Positions 36,728 through 45,337 are shown, counted from the first letter of the stretch. The stretch is 64,000 bases of DNA from Cardiobacterium sp. Marseille-Q4385 (GCF_916618745.1 NZ_OU745373.1:1812501-1876500); one strand, 5' to 3'. Numbers and translations are program-made. The notes: generated from the letters alone by a model not told the origin.

Positions 36728-38281
36728 TTATGGCTTGCTTTGCAGGCGGGCGATGGCCTGCGCAATGATGGCGGCACGCGGGTGGTCGGGGTAGCGGGTG
36801 TGCAGTTGTTGCAGGAGCGGCAGGGCTTTATCCACCGCACCGGTTTTGGCTAGCGCTAGCGCTGCGAGGTAGTAGTTTTCGACGAGATGCGGGTGATTGG
36901 GGTGGTTTTTCGCGAAGTTGCGGGTGAGGTTGAGCACGGTGCGGTAGTGCTGCTGTTTGCCCGCCTGTTGCGCGAGCGGCAGGATGCTATCAGCGGGAAG
37001 TGAGGCGGGATCGCTGTGCTCGAGGGTGTCGTGGATGAGGTCGTAGCTCGGGCGGTGTCCGGTAGCGGCACTATGGATGAGGCGGTGCAGCAGGGCGGGT
37101 TGCGGGTCGAGGCGGTAGAGGCGCGCGTAGGCGGGGAAGTAGGCAGCGACATCGCGCTGTTCGTTGGCGTAGGTTTTGAGGAGGGCGATAGCGCTCAGGT
37201 TGTCGCCACGGCGGATGAGGGCATCGGCACGGGCAAGGGCGAGGGCAAAGGCTTTTTGCGTTTCGATACCCATGTCGCGGGTGTCAGCATCGGCGAGCAG
37301 GCGGAAGTCCGGTTCGGCAGCAGCGGGCTGTGTCGGCGGGGTTTTGTGCAGGCTGGCGGCGGGTTGGGCCGGTGGGGTTTGTTGCTGACGGGAAGCGGCG
37401 GGTGATACAGGCTGCGGGCGGGGATTGGTCACTGTATGGAGGGAGGCGGCTATGCGGTCATCCTGGGCGGGGCTTTCGTCGTCTTCGTTAGTGCGCGGAT
37501 AGAACCAAGCGGGTAGCAAGCCGTTGAAGGTCATGACTAGTGCGGTGAGGAAACCGGTAATACCGCCGTAGAGATAGACGATGGCGGGAATGGTCATTTG
37601 TTGTTTGCCGGAGAAGGCCTGCTGCAGCAAATCCCCCACGAGTCTTTTCGCCAGCATGGGGCGGAGGACTTCTGTCTCAATGTAAGAGTAAGTAAAGGCG
37701 ATGATGACGATGGTAACGAGGAGCAGCAGATAACGTCCTCCGCCTATGTCACTGATGGCTTCGCGGAGATTAGCCGCATTGAACATGGATGCCCCCGTAC
37801 CGTGATCGAGATAACTGAGGATCATGGCAGGAGCGATAGCGGTGATGATGCAGAGGATGAGTAGAATGATGCCGTCCAGGTATTCTTTTGCCAAGCCCAG
37901 CGCGCCAAAGATGAAACCCACAGCAGCGGTGAGCAAAAAGAGGCGCAGCAATCCTGACAGAAATCCTTTGATGCTGTCCAGTTCGCTGAGTAGTGCCAGC
38001 GGGACGGTTTCATCACCCCGTCCGGCGCGGATGCGGGCGGCGGTGTCCACAATTTTGCAACCAATCACGATGATAATGGGCAAGAGGATCAGATCGCCCA
38101 TAGGGGAGGGTGAGGGTGCACCATCGCCTCCTACCTGCGCCATCATGGAGTTGACCCTGATGGCAACCGCCATCAGGTTGAAGATGGCAAATAGGGCGGC
38201 GTAGGCAAGCAGGCCCGGGCTGAAAATCAGGCGCAGGGTGCGGAGCATGGCTTCGGGTAGTGTGGGGTTGGAGCGGTTCAT
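36728..38281 (-). CDS. Membrane/TPR paralogue 3 (unknown function)
   Basis: A 517-residue paralogue with about six membrane spans in the first 270 residues. Motifs are VDTAARIRAG, GGGRYLLLLVTIV and the exit motif AWFYP-RTNEDDESP. A Gln/Pro/Ala-rich linker then leads to a helical repeat region (LLADADTRDMGIETQKAFALALARADALIRRGDNLSAIALLKTYANEQRDVAAYFPAYARLYRLDPQPALLHRL). It ends in the same TPR tail as paralogue 4. Nine bases separate it from that gene, and its start overlaps the stop of paralogue 2 by four bases. Confidence 0.75.
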   Translation of the reverse strand: MNRSNPTLPEAMLRTLRLIFSPGLLAYAALFAIFNLMAVAIRVNSMMAQVGGDGAPSPSPMGDLILLPIIIVIGCKIVDTAARIRAGRGDETVPLALLSELDSIKGFLSGLLRLFLLTAAVGFIFGALGLAKEYLDGIILLILCIITAIAPAMILSYLDHGTGASMFNAANLREAISDIGGGRYLLLLVTIVIIAFTYSYIETEVLRPMLAKRLVGDLLQQAFSGKQQMTIPAIVYLYGGITGFLTALVMTFNGLLPAWFYPRTNEDDESPAQDDRIAASLHTVTNPRPQPVSPAASRQQQTPPAQPAASLHKTPPTQPAAAEPDFRLLADADTRDMGIETQKAFALALARADALIRRGDNLSAIALLKTYANEQRDVAAYFPAYARLYRLDPQPALLHRLIHSAATGHRPSYDLIHDTLEHSDPASLPADSILPLAQQAGKQQHYRTVLNLTRNFAKNHPNHPHLVENYYLAALALAKTGAVDKALPLLQQLHTRYPDHPRAAIIAQAIARLQSKP

Positions 38282-39846
38282 GGAGTAGTTTCCTTAGGAT
38301 TGTTGGGGAGGGATGTTTTCAGTTCTTCAATGAGGCGGGCGATTTGTGGGGCGCGGTTGTGCTGCGGGTAGTGGGTGTACAGTTCTTCCAGCAGCGGCAG
38401 GGCTTGCTCGGTTTCGCCGCTGTGGGCGTGTGCCAGTGCCGCCAGATATTGGTTATCCACGAGGTGCGGGTGGGCAGGGTATTTGGCGGCGAAGTCGCGG
38501 GTGAGGTTGGCCACGGTGCGGTATTGTTGGCGGCGAGCGGCGATTTGCGCCAGCGGGCGGATGCTGCCGGCGAGGAGTTCGCCGGGGTCGATTTGTTCGA
38601 GTTCGGGCTGGATCAGGTCGTAGCAGGCTTCGTCACCACGAGCCGCTGCCTGGGCGATGCGGCGTAGCAGGTCACCGTCGGGTTGCAGGGCGTAATGGCG
38701 TTGGTAGGCGGGGAAGTAGGTGATGGGGTCGTGGTCGGCGTCGGTGTAGGGCTTGAGCAGGGCGATGCCGGTTTTGATGTCGCCTTGGCGCAGGTGGTCA
38801 TCGGCGCGCGCCAGGTCGTGGGCAAAGGTTTCTTGCGGGCCGGCATCGTCGGCAGCGGCAGTGTCAGCGGCGGTTTCTGTCGTTTCCACTGCTTCATCGT
38901 CTGCCGCAGGAGCGGTATCCGGCTGGTTTTCTGTGTCTGCGGCGGTTACTGGTGCCGTCGTCGTTAGCGGTGTTGTTTCAGTGGCGGCAAGCGGGGCGAT
39001 GTCTTTTTCTGCTTCGTCGTCTTCTTCGTCGCGCGGGTAGTTCCAGGCGGCAAGGCTGTAGGTGGCGGTGATGAGCCAGGCGAGGAGGACATTCATCAGG
39101 CCGGTGTAGAGGTAGTAGTCAGGCGGGAGGCGGCGGTAGTTGTAATGTTCTTGCAGGCTGAGCTGTTCGATGGCAGTCATGATCTGTGCCAGCGTGTATT
39201 GTTGCCAGAGGTAGGTTTCGGCGTAGGAGAAGCCGGTGATCAGCAGGGCGATGAGCGCCAGCAGGAGGAGGTAGCGGAAGAAGCCGATGTCGGCCACGGC
39301 GCTGTACAGGGCACTGGTATCCAGCATGGATTCGGTGCCGCTGCCATCAATGTAGGCAAGGGTGATGGCCGGGGCGAGAAGGTAGGCGAGGAGGGCGGCA
39401 CCGCGATCGGCGTACCAGGTGATGCGCTCGTCCACGTCGAGGTTGGCGCAGATGAAGGGCGCGGCACTGAGCAGTACGCCCCACAGTGCCAGCCCGGTGA
39501 GGTACTGGATGAGCTGGTTAAGGTCGGTGTCGCGGAGCAGGGCGAAGCTGCCGCGCTGGTGGCCGTTATAGAGACGGGTGGCGTTGTCGAGGTTTTTAGC
39601 GAGCAGGAGGAGCAGGGCAGCCAGGCAGATGGCAATGGTGCTGGGAGCCGGGAGGAGGCGGGGCAGGGGGTAGATGGGCTGCGGTGTTGCGGATTCGTAG
39701 TAGATATGGGTGGTGAGGTGGCCGAGGTGGAGGGTGGCAGCCAGGGTGAGGAGGGCGGCGGCGAGCAGGATGTAGAGGAGGTTGCTCGGGCGGAAGGGAT
39801 GGAGCAGGCCGCGCAGGGTGTTGCCGATGATGGTGCCTGGGTTCAT
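38278..39846 (-). CDS. Membrane/TPR paralogue 2 (unknown function)
   Basis: A 522-residue protein starting MNPGTIIGNTLRGLLHPFRPSNLLYILL, close to paralogue 1. Motifs are NLDNATRLYNGHQRGSF, GFFRYLLLLALIALL and AAWNYPRDEEDDEAE at the end of the membrane domain. A Thr/Ala/Asp-rich linker precedes TPR-like helices (DPITYFPAYQRHYALQPDGDLLRRI; LVDNQYLAALAHAHSGETEQALPLLEELYTHYPQHNRAPQIARLIEEL). GAGGACGACCC precedes the ATG. By the positive-inside rule I cannot decide which side the TPR part faces; the acidic stretch and TPR suggest cytoplasm. Confidence 0.75.
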   Translation of the reverse strand: MNPGTIIGNTLRGLLHPFRPSNLLYILLAAALLTLAATLHLGHLTTHIYYESATPQPIYPLPRLLPAPSTIAICLAALLLLLAKNLDNATRLYNGHQRGSFALLRDTDLNQLIQYLTGLALWGVLLSAAPFICANLDVDERITWYADRGAALLAYLLAPAITLAYIDGSGTESMLDTSALYSAVADIGFFRYLLLLALIALLITGFSYAETYLWQQYTLAQIMTAIEQLSLQEHYNYRRLPPDYYLYTGLMNVLLAWLITATYSLAAWNYPRDEEDDEAEKDIAPLAATETTPLTTTAPVTAADTENQPDTAPAADDEAVETTETAADTAAADDAGPQETFAHDLARADDHLRQGDIKTGIALLKPYTDADHDPITYFPAYQRHYALQPDGDLLRRIAQAAARGDEACYDLIQPELEQIDPGELLAGSIRPLAQIAARRQQYRTVANLTRDFAAKYPAHPHLVDNQYLAALAHAHSGETEQALPLLEELYTHYPQHNRAPQIARLIEELKTSLPNNPKETTP

Positions 39847-39885
39847 GGGTCGTCCTCTACGGTTGTGTGTGGGTGCCGGTTTGGA

Positions 39886-41697
39886 TCATGGTGTCTGTCC
39901 ATCTTGCAGTTGGGCAGCGGCGCGGCGGAAGAGGTCGCGATGCGGGTGGTCGGGGTAGCGCGTCAGCAGTTGTTGCAGGATGGTCAGGGCTTTATCCGTT
40001 TGGCCGTTGTGAGCGAGGGCGAGGGCGGCGAGGTAGTAGTTGTCGGCGAGGTGCGGGTGTTCGGGGTTGTTTTTGGCGAAGTGGCGGGTGAGGGCGAGGA
40101 CGGTCAGGTATTGTTGCTGTTTGGCCGCTTGCTGGGCGAGCGGGCGGATAATGTCGGCGGGCAATTCGGCAGGATGGATGCGTTCGAGTTCGGGCTGGAT
40201 GAGGTCATAACAATGGGTGCTGCCGCGTGCGGCGGCCACCATCAGGCGGTGCAGCAATGTGTCCTGCGGTTGCAGGGCGTAGCGGCGCTGGTAGGCGGGG
40301 AAATAGATGGCGGGATCGTGCTGGGTGTCAGTGTAAGGGGCAAGCAGGGCGAGTCCCGCGTCAATCTGGCCGTGCTTGAAGTGTTCGTCCGCTTCTGCCA
40401 GGGCGCGGGCGAAGGTTTGCTGTTCTTCGAGGCGCATACGGGTGACGTCGGCTTCTTTGAGCAGTTCGAGTTCGGGCGGGATGAGGTGTGGTTCGCTTTT
40501 GTCGGCCACGGCGGCGATGTTGGCTTTGGGGGTACGCAGGAGGCGCGGCGGGGCATCGGGATTGCTGAGTTGCGGCTCTTGTTTGTCGGTAGCCGTGGGT
40601 TTTTCGGCGGCGGGAATGTCGCTCAAGCTGGTGCCGCGCAGTAGGGGCGGCGGTGCATCGGGGTCGGTGAGCTGCGGTTCTTGTTTGCCTGGCGGGGCTG
40701 TTTTGTGTGCTGCGCGGGCAGCGGCAATGGCGCGGCGCAGGCGGGAAGGTGAGGTTTCTGCGGCTGGGGCGGGGGCTTCTTGTGGGGCGTTGTCGCTAGG
40801 AGGCTCCGCTGTGGCAGGCGATGCGGCGGGATGGCCGCTCGCAATGGCGAGGCGGGTGCGTTCGTTCAGGCTCATGGCGGGTTCGTCGTCTTCGTCTTCA
40901 CGCGGATAGGTCCAGGCGGCGGCGCTGTAAATATAGGTGATGAGCCAGCAGGCGAGGGCGGCGATGATGGCGGCGTTTTGGTAATAGTTGAGCGGAATTT
41001 TGCTGTAGTCGTAGCCGTTGGCGGCGATGCTGTCCATGGTGGCGAGGAGTTGTCCGCCGAGGTGCTGTTGCCAGAAGTGTGCGATGGCGTAGCCGACGCC
41101 CGCAGTGGCGCCGCTGATGAGGATGAGCAGGATGAGATAGCGCACGATGCCGATGCTACCGATGGCGGCGGCAAGGCTGGGAAAATCGAGCATGGTACTC
41201 GCATTGCGTTCGTTCAGGTAGCTGAGGGGGAGCGCGGGCAGGAGGAGGCAGGCGATGAGGGCACAGGCGCCGTTGAGATAGGGGGCGATATTTTTGCCGA
41301 TGCCGAGGTTGTAGCAGATAAAGGGAGCAGCGCCGAGGAGGATGGCAAAGAAGAACAGGCCGATGAGGTAATGGAACAGGTCGCCGGCGGTGGCTTCGCT
41401 GAGTGGCAGAAAGCTGGCGCTTTTGTGTCCGGCGCAAATGCGGGCGGCGTTATCCAGGGTTTTAGCGATAAACAGCAGGAAGATAACGGCCAGGATGCCC
41501 CACACACGCGGCGTGGGCGGTATCCAGGTGAAGGTGTCGGTTTCTGCCCGCGCCAGGAAATGGGCGGTGAGGTCACCGAGGTAGAGGGTCCCCGCAACGA
41601 CGATGAGGGCGGCAGTGAGCAGGATGTAGAACAGGTTGCCCGGGCGCAGGGTATAGAAGAGGCCGCGCAGGGTGTTGCCGATGATGGTGCCGTTCAT
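39886..41697 (-). CDS. Membrane/TPR paralogue 1 (unknown function)
   Basis: A 603-residue protein, the longest of the four. It has a membrane domain (MNGTIIGNTLRGLFYTLRPGNLFYILL; TLDNAARICAGHKSASF; GIVRYLILLILI; AAAWTYPREDEDDEPA). A long linker contains a duplicated unit (KQEPQLTDPDAPPPLLRG and KQEPQLSNPDAPPRLLR), then come the TPR-like helices (YFPAYQRRYALQPQDTLLHRL; LADNYYLAALALAHNGQTDKALTILQQLLTRYPDHPHRD). ATG 41697 has AAAGGAA upstream; an in-frame extension upstream of it is not family sequence. First of the four, 74 bases after PTS IID with a hairpin between. Confidence 0.75.
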   Translation of the reverse strand: MNGTIIGNTLRGLFYTLRPGNLFYILLTAALIVVAGTLYLGDLTAHFLARAETDTFTWIPPTPRVWGILAVIFLLFIAKTLDNAARICAGHKSASFLPLSEATAGDLFHYLIGLFFFAILLGAAPFICYNLGIGKNIAPYLNGACALIACLLLPALPLSYLNERNASTMLDFPSLAAAIGSIGIVRYLILLILISGATAGVGYAIAHFWQQHLGGQLLATMDSIAANGYDYSKIPLNYYQNAAIIAALACWLITYIYSAAAWTYPREDEDDEPAMSLNERTRLAIASGHPAASPATAEPPSDNAPQEAPAPAAETSPSRLRRAIAAARAAHKTAPPGKQEPQLTDPDAPPPLLRGTSLSDIPAAEKPTATDKQEPQLSNPDAPPRLLRTPKANIAAVADKSEPHLIPPELELLKEADVTRMRLEEQQTFARALAEADEHFKHGQIDAGLALLAPYTDTQHDPAIYFPAYQRRYALQPQDTLLHRLMVAAARGSTHCYDLIQPELERIHPAELPADIIRPLAQQAAKQQQYLTVLALTRHFAKNNPEHPHLADNYYLAALALAHNGQTDKALTILQQLLTRYPDHPHRDLFRRAAAQLQDGQTP

Positions 41698-41737
41698 GGG
41701 TATTCCTTTACTGTTGCGTGGGGTGGGGGGAAATGCG

Positions 41738-41763
41738 GCACCGGAGCGCAAGCGCTCCGGTGC
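41738..41763 (-). promoter_or_regulatory. Perfect hairpin between PTS IID and the TPR cluster
   Basis: GCACCGGAGCG and CGCTCCGGTGC form an 11-bp perfect stem with a CAAG/CTTG loop and no U-run in either direction. In a polycistronic transcript it would protect the upstream PTS message from 3' exonucleases and reduce downstream expression. Confidence 0.6.
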
Positions 41764-41771
41764 GGGTGGGG

Positions 41772-42608
41772 TTAAAGACCGAGGACGCCGGCGTAACGTC
41801 CAAGGATGCCGAGGGCAAACATCGCAATGATGATGACGATGGCACTGACTTTGCGCTTCAGCAGGTACATGCAGAGGAAGGTCAGGAGCAGCGGCACAAG
41901 GTTGGGCAGGAGGCTGTCCAATACCGATTGCACGGTAACGACCACTTCTTCGTTCTTCTGGTTGGTGTAGCGGGCAATTTCCAGCGGGATGTTGAGGCTG
42001 GCCCAACGCGCCACCAGTCCGCCCATCACGAAGAGACCAAGAATGGAAGCGCCGGTGGTCAGTTTTTGCAACTGGCCGCCTTCCATGTCGCTCACGATTT
42101 CCGTGCCTTTTTCGTAGCCGTATTTCATGCTGTACCAGCGGGTGAGGATACGGATGATGTTGATGCCGATGAAGAAGAGCAGCGGGCCGATGATGCTGCC
42201 TGTCGCGGCGAGTGAGGCGCCGAGGGCGGCAAGGATGATGCGCGCGGTACCCCAGTAAATCGGGTCACCGACGCCGGCCAGCGGCCCCATCAGACCGACT
42301 TTCACACCGCTGATGGCACCATCGTCAATCGCGGCACCGTTGGCACGCTGTTCTTCCATCGCGGCCGTCACACCCATGATGGCGGAGCCAATCCACGGTT
42401 GGGTGTTGAAGAATTCGAGGTGGCGTTTCAGGGCGGCAGCACGTTCTTCTTTGGTGCTGTACAGGCGTTTGATGGCCGGCATCATGGTGACGCAGAAGCC
42501 CATCGACTGCATCCGCTCGAAGTTAAACGAGCCAAGGAGGAAGGTCGAGCGGGCGTACATGCGGTAGAGATCGCCCTTGGTCAGTTTTTTAGTTTGGTTT
42601 TCGCTCAT
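41772..42608 (-). CDS. PTS mannose/fructose/sorbose family subunit IID
   Basis: A membrane component of a mannose-family phosphotransferase permease. The 278-residue protein begins with the IID pattern (KGDLYRMYARSTFLLGSFNFERMQSMGFCVTMMPAIKRLYSTKEERAAALKRHLEFFNTQPWIGSAIMGVTAAMEEQRANG). VGLMGPLAGVGDPIYWGTARIILAALGASLA is the family signature, and the C-terminal end is hydrophobic. AGGAG precedes the ATG, 11 bases after IIC. The sugar is not determined by sequence. Confidence 0.93.
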   Translation of the reverse strand: MSENQTKKLTKGDLYRMYARSTFLLGSFNFERMQSMGFCVTMMPAIKRLYSTKEERAAALKRHLEFFNTQPWIGSAIMGVTAAMEEQRANGAAIDDGAISGVKVGLMGPLAGVGDPIYWGTARIILAALGASLAATGSIIGPLLFFIGINIIRILTRWYSMKYGYEKGTEIVSDMEGGQLQKLTTGASILGLFVMGGLVARWASLNIPLEIARYTNQKNEEVVVTVQSVLDSLLPNLVPLLLTFLCMYLLKRKVSAIVIIIAMFALGILGRYAGVLGL

Positions 42609-42619
42609 GGTGGTTCTCC

Positions 42620-43420
42620 TTATAGTCCTTCGAGTTCGTCATCGGCCAGCGGGGCTTGGCGCGCGACAGGGCCGCTTGCAGCAGCGGATTTGTTGAAGCG
42701 CGGGCTGAGCTGGATGTAGAGGATGGCCAGCACGGTGCCGATGATGCCGAGGGCGATGAGGTTGTAGCTGGAGAAAACGGCGACGACGAAGCCGAGGAAG
42801 AAGAACGGCATCAGCGCGCGCACGCTCATCATGTTGATAACCATCGCATAACCGACGACGACGATGGCGCCACCGGCGATACGCAGACCTTCGGTCACTT
42901 CGACCGGGATTTTGCCGAGGATGGCTTGCACGTTGTCAACGCTGGCGGTGGCAGCAACCAGCGCGGCCGGAATGGCAACACGCAGGCCTTGCAGCAGCAT
43001 GGCGCCAAAGTGGCAGAATTCGATGCCCCGGAAATTGGCGTCTTTGGCAAATTGGTCTGCCTGGTGCTGGAAGAATACGGCGATGGTACGCACGAAGATG
43101 GTCAGCATCTGTCCGGCGACGGCGACAGGGATGGCGACGGAGATACTTTCCGTGACCGGCAGGCCGCCCTTGATGACCAGGATGGCGGAAACGACACTGG
43201 CGAGTGCCGCATCCGGCGCCATGGCCGCGCCAACGTTCATCCAGCCGAGGGCGACGAGTTCGAGCGCGCCACCGACCATGACGCCGGTGCTCAAGTCACC
43301 GAGGACGAGGCCGACGAGGGTGCAGGCGACGAGCGGGCGGTGCGTTTGCCGTTCATCAACAACGGAACCGATACCGCAGATAAGTCCCACCAGGGAGACG
43401 AGGATAATGTCTAAGCCCAT
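42620..43420 (-). CDS. PTS mannose/fructose/sorbose family subunit IIC
   Basis: The sugar-translocating channel subunit. It has 266 residues and several membrane spans, with LVGLICGIGSVVDERQTHRPLVACTLVGLVLGDLSTGVMVGGALELVALGWMNVGAAMAPDAALASVVSAILV, typical of EIIC-Man. The C-terminal region is RALMPFFFLGFVVAVFSSYNLIALGIIGTVLAILY. AGGAGAAC precedes the ATG. It lies between IIAB and IID. Confidence 0.93.
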   Translation of the reverse strand: MGLDIILVSLVGLICGIGSVVDERQTHRPLVACTLVGLVLGDLSTGVMVGGALELVALGWMNVGAAMAPDAALASVVSAILVIKGGLPVTESISVAIPVAVAGQMLTIFVRTIAVFFQHQADQFAKDANFRGIEFCHFGAMLLQGLRVAIPAALVAATASVDNVQAILGKIPVEVTEGLRIAGGAIVVVGYAMVINMMSVRALMPFFFLGFVVAVFSSYNLIALGIIGTVLAILYIQLSPRFNKSAAASGPVARQAPLADDELEGL

Positions 43421-43430
43421 GTTTGTTCTC

Positions 43431-44396
43431 CTAGAATTGAATGTTTGCCAGTTTCGGCATGACGTCTTCTTCGGCGTTAGTCGGCAGCTGTTGCAGCGTC
43501 ATCTTCACGCCCATCTCGTTCAGTTTCTTGAACGCGGCCAGGTCATCGGCATCAATGGCGACCGCCTGGCTGATGAGTTTGCAGCCTTCGCGGTGCGTCA
43601 TCCCGCCGACGTTGACCTTCTTGATGTCCACGCCGCCTTCGATGAGGCGGACGATGTCGCCGGGTTTCGTCACCAGCCACAGCACCTTGCGGTCGGCATA
43701 CATCGGGTTGTGCCAGACCTTGATCGCTTTATCGACCGAAATGACATAAGCCTGCAAATGCGCGGGCGCGACCTGCAACAACAGCTTGGCGCGCAGTTCG
43801 TCTTTGGCGACATCGTCGCTGATGGCAAAAATGGCATCGCATTTCACTATCTTGGCCCAGCTGGAGGCGACCTGACCGTGAATCAGGCGGTTATCAATGC
43901 GCAGCAGCGGGATTTCCATATGGCCGGAAGTCGGGCGGCCAGCGCGGCGGTCCACCGCAGGTGCGGCAGCGGCGGGCGCAGTGGGGGCGGTAGCGGCAGC
44001 AAGCGGGGTGCGGAAGGCCTTGGTGCCTTCGCGCGAGGCGTTATAAGCGCTTTCAACCAGTTGCGGCACCGTGCTGTTTTCATCGCGGCTATCCAGCAGT
44101 TCCAGCAGCATCGGCAGGTTGACGCCGGACAGCACGTCCATGCCTTCATGCGCAGAAGCGAGACGTACCGCCGCGTTGTATGGGCTGCCGCCGAACAAAT
44201 CGACCAGCAACAACACCGCCTCAGGCGAGCCTTCGGCGGCGACAATCTCTTCATATTTGCGCAGCAGGTCATCCGGCCCTTCCCCGGGCATGAACGTTAC
44301 CGCATGCACGCTCTCCGCTTCGCCGTACACCATCGCAGCGGATTTGACGAGTTCGTCGGCAAACCGCCCGTGGCAGGCAACAATCAATGGAATCAT
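43431..44396 (-). CDS. PTS mannose family fused IIAB component
   Basis: The cytoplasmic phosphotransfer subunit. The 321-residue protein has an EIIA domain at about 1-130 with phospho-histidine H9 (IVACHGRFADE) and LVDLFGGSPYNAAVR. An Ala/Pro linker (about 131-158) connects it to an EIIB domain with phospho-histidine H173 (LRIDNRLIHGQVASSW). Phosphate passes HPr to H9, then H173, then sugar. First gene of the transcription unit. Upstream there is a good promoter and a leader terminator (see 44432-44522). Confidence 0.93.
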   Translation of the reverse strand: MIPLIVACHGRFADELVKSAAMVYGEAESVHAVTFMPGEGPDDLLRKYEEIVAAEGSPEAVLLLVDLFGGSPYNAAVRLASAHEGMDVLSGVNLPMLLELLDSRDENSTVPQLVESAYNASREGTKAFRTPLAAATAPTAPAAAAPAVDRRAGRPTSGHMEIPLLRIDNRLIHGQVASSWAKIVKCDAIFAISDDVAKDELRAKLLLQVAPAHLQAYVISVDKAIKVWHNPMYADRKVLWLVTKPGDIVRLIEGGVDIKKVNVGGMTHREGCKLISQAVAIDADDLAAFKKLNEMGVKMTLQQLPTNAEEDVMPKLANIQF

Positions 44397-44431
44397 TGTG
44401 TTACTACTCTCTTTTTATAGTTACGGATGAT

Positions 44432-44454
44432 AAAAAAGCGGGGTATCGCCCCGC
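44432..44454 (-). terminator. Intrinsic terminator in the leader of the PTS operon (possible attenuator)
   Basis: GCGGGG / CCCCGC six-bp stem with a five-base loop, followed on the minus strand by six U. It lies between the promoter at 44494-44522 and the IIAB start codon at 44396. No minus-strand gene lies immediately upstream, so there is no obvious upstream transcript to terminate. Confidence 0.65.
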
Positions 44455-44493
44455 CGCATACCGGCAGACATCCGGCTGTCGCACAGCGCGGAA

Positions 44494-44522
44494 ATCATAT
44501 AAAAACTTTAATAAACTATCAA
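44494..44522 (-). promoter_or_regulatory. Promoter of the PTS operon
   Basis: On the minus strand TTGATA (44522-44517) and TATGAT (44499-44494) are spaced by exactly 17 bases. The expected leader is about 90 bases long. Confidence 0.7.
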
Positions 44523-44537
44523 TGAAACCGCATGGTA

Positions 44538-44561
44538 CGGGCATTCATCGTACAATGCCCG
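44538..44561. promoter_or_regulatory. Inverted repeat in the mtnN promoter region
   Basis: CGGGCATT and AATGCCCG are perfect 8-bp arms around an 8-base centre, overlapping a TACAAT hexamer (44551-44556) that could be the mtnN -10. It may be a repressor site or a leader hairpin. Confidence 0.4.
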
Positions 44562-44587
44562 CACAAAGAAACACGGAGACCACAAAC

Positions 44588-45289
44588 ATGAACAACGCCC
44601 CCATCGCCATCATCGGCGCGATGCAACAGGAAGTGGCCCTGCTGCAAAGCCGCATCAGCCAGGCAAAAACCGATACTGTCGCCCACATCGCCATCACGCG
44701 CGGCATGCTCGCCGGTAAACCCGTCCTGCTCGCGCAAAGCGGCATCGGCAAAGTGAATGCCGCCATCACCACCGCGATTCTGCTCGACAAATACAATGCC
44801 GCCTACATTATCAATACCGGCAGCGCCGGCGGCCTGCAAAGCGGCATGAAACAGGGCGATGTCGTCATCGGCGTGCAGACCGCACACCACGACGCCGACG
44901 CCACGGCTTTCGGCTACGCCATCGGGCAAATCCCGCAAATGCCGCCGCGTTTTGACAGCGACGCGACCCTCATCGAGCACGCTGAACATGCGGCGACCGC
45001 CTTCGACGGCGCCGCCGTGCACCACGGCCTTATCGTCAGTGGCGACCAGTTCATCAACAGCGCCGACAAAATCGCGACCATCCGCACCCATTTCCCCGAT
45101 GCCATGGCGGTCGAAATGGAAGCCGCCGCCATCGCCCAGACCAGCTACCACTTCAGCCGCCCCTGCGTCATCATCCGTGCCCTTTCCGATCTGGCTGACG
45201 GCGAAGCCGAATACAGCTTCGAGCAATTCCTGCAAACCGCCTCGGTACATTCCGCCGAGATGGTGGAAAACATCGTGCGGCGGATTTGA
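44588..45289 (+). CDS. mtnN: 5'-methylthioadenosine/S-adenosylhomocysteine nucleosidase
   Basis: It hydrolyses MTA and SAH, by-products of polyamine synthesis, methylation and autoinducer production. The 233-residue protein has the catalytic glutamate in IIGAMQQEVALL (E15), NTGSAGGLQSGMKQGDVVIG, AVEMEAAAIAQ and the adenine-contacting aspartate in RALSDLADGEAE (D201). ATG 44588 has GGAG at 44575-44578; upstream in-frame ATGs lack family sequence. Followed by a terminator; a single-gene unit divergent from the PTS operon. Confidence 0.95.
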   Translation: MNNAPIAIIGAMQQEVALLQSRISQAKTDTVAHIAITRGMLAGKPVLLAQSGIGKVNAAITTAILLDKYNAAYIINTGSAGGLQSGMKQGDVVIGVQTAHHDADATAFGYAIGQIPQMPPRFDSDATLIEHAEHAATAFDGAAVHHGLIVSGDQFINSADKIATIRTHFPDAMAVEMEAAAIAQTSYHFSRPCVIIRALSDLADGEAEYSFEQFLQTASVHSAEMVENIVRRI

Positions 45290-45311
45290 TCGTTCCTTCA
45301 TCCGCGCAGAA

Positions 45312-45337
45312 AAGACGGCAAATGCCGTCTTTTTTTG
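45312..45337 (+). terminator. Terminator of mtnN
   Basis: AAGACGGCA / TGCCGTCTT hairpin followed by a T-run. Confidence 0.9.

Noticed and set aside
41698..42006. N-terminal extension of membrane/TPR paralogue 1 into PTS IID
   Set aside because: It would overlap the IID gene and is not shared by the paralogues; MNGTIIGNTLRGL at 41697 matches paralogue 2.
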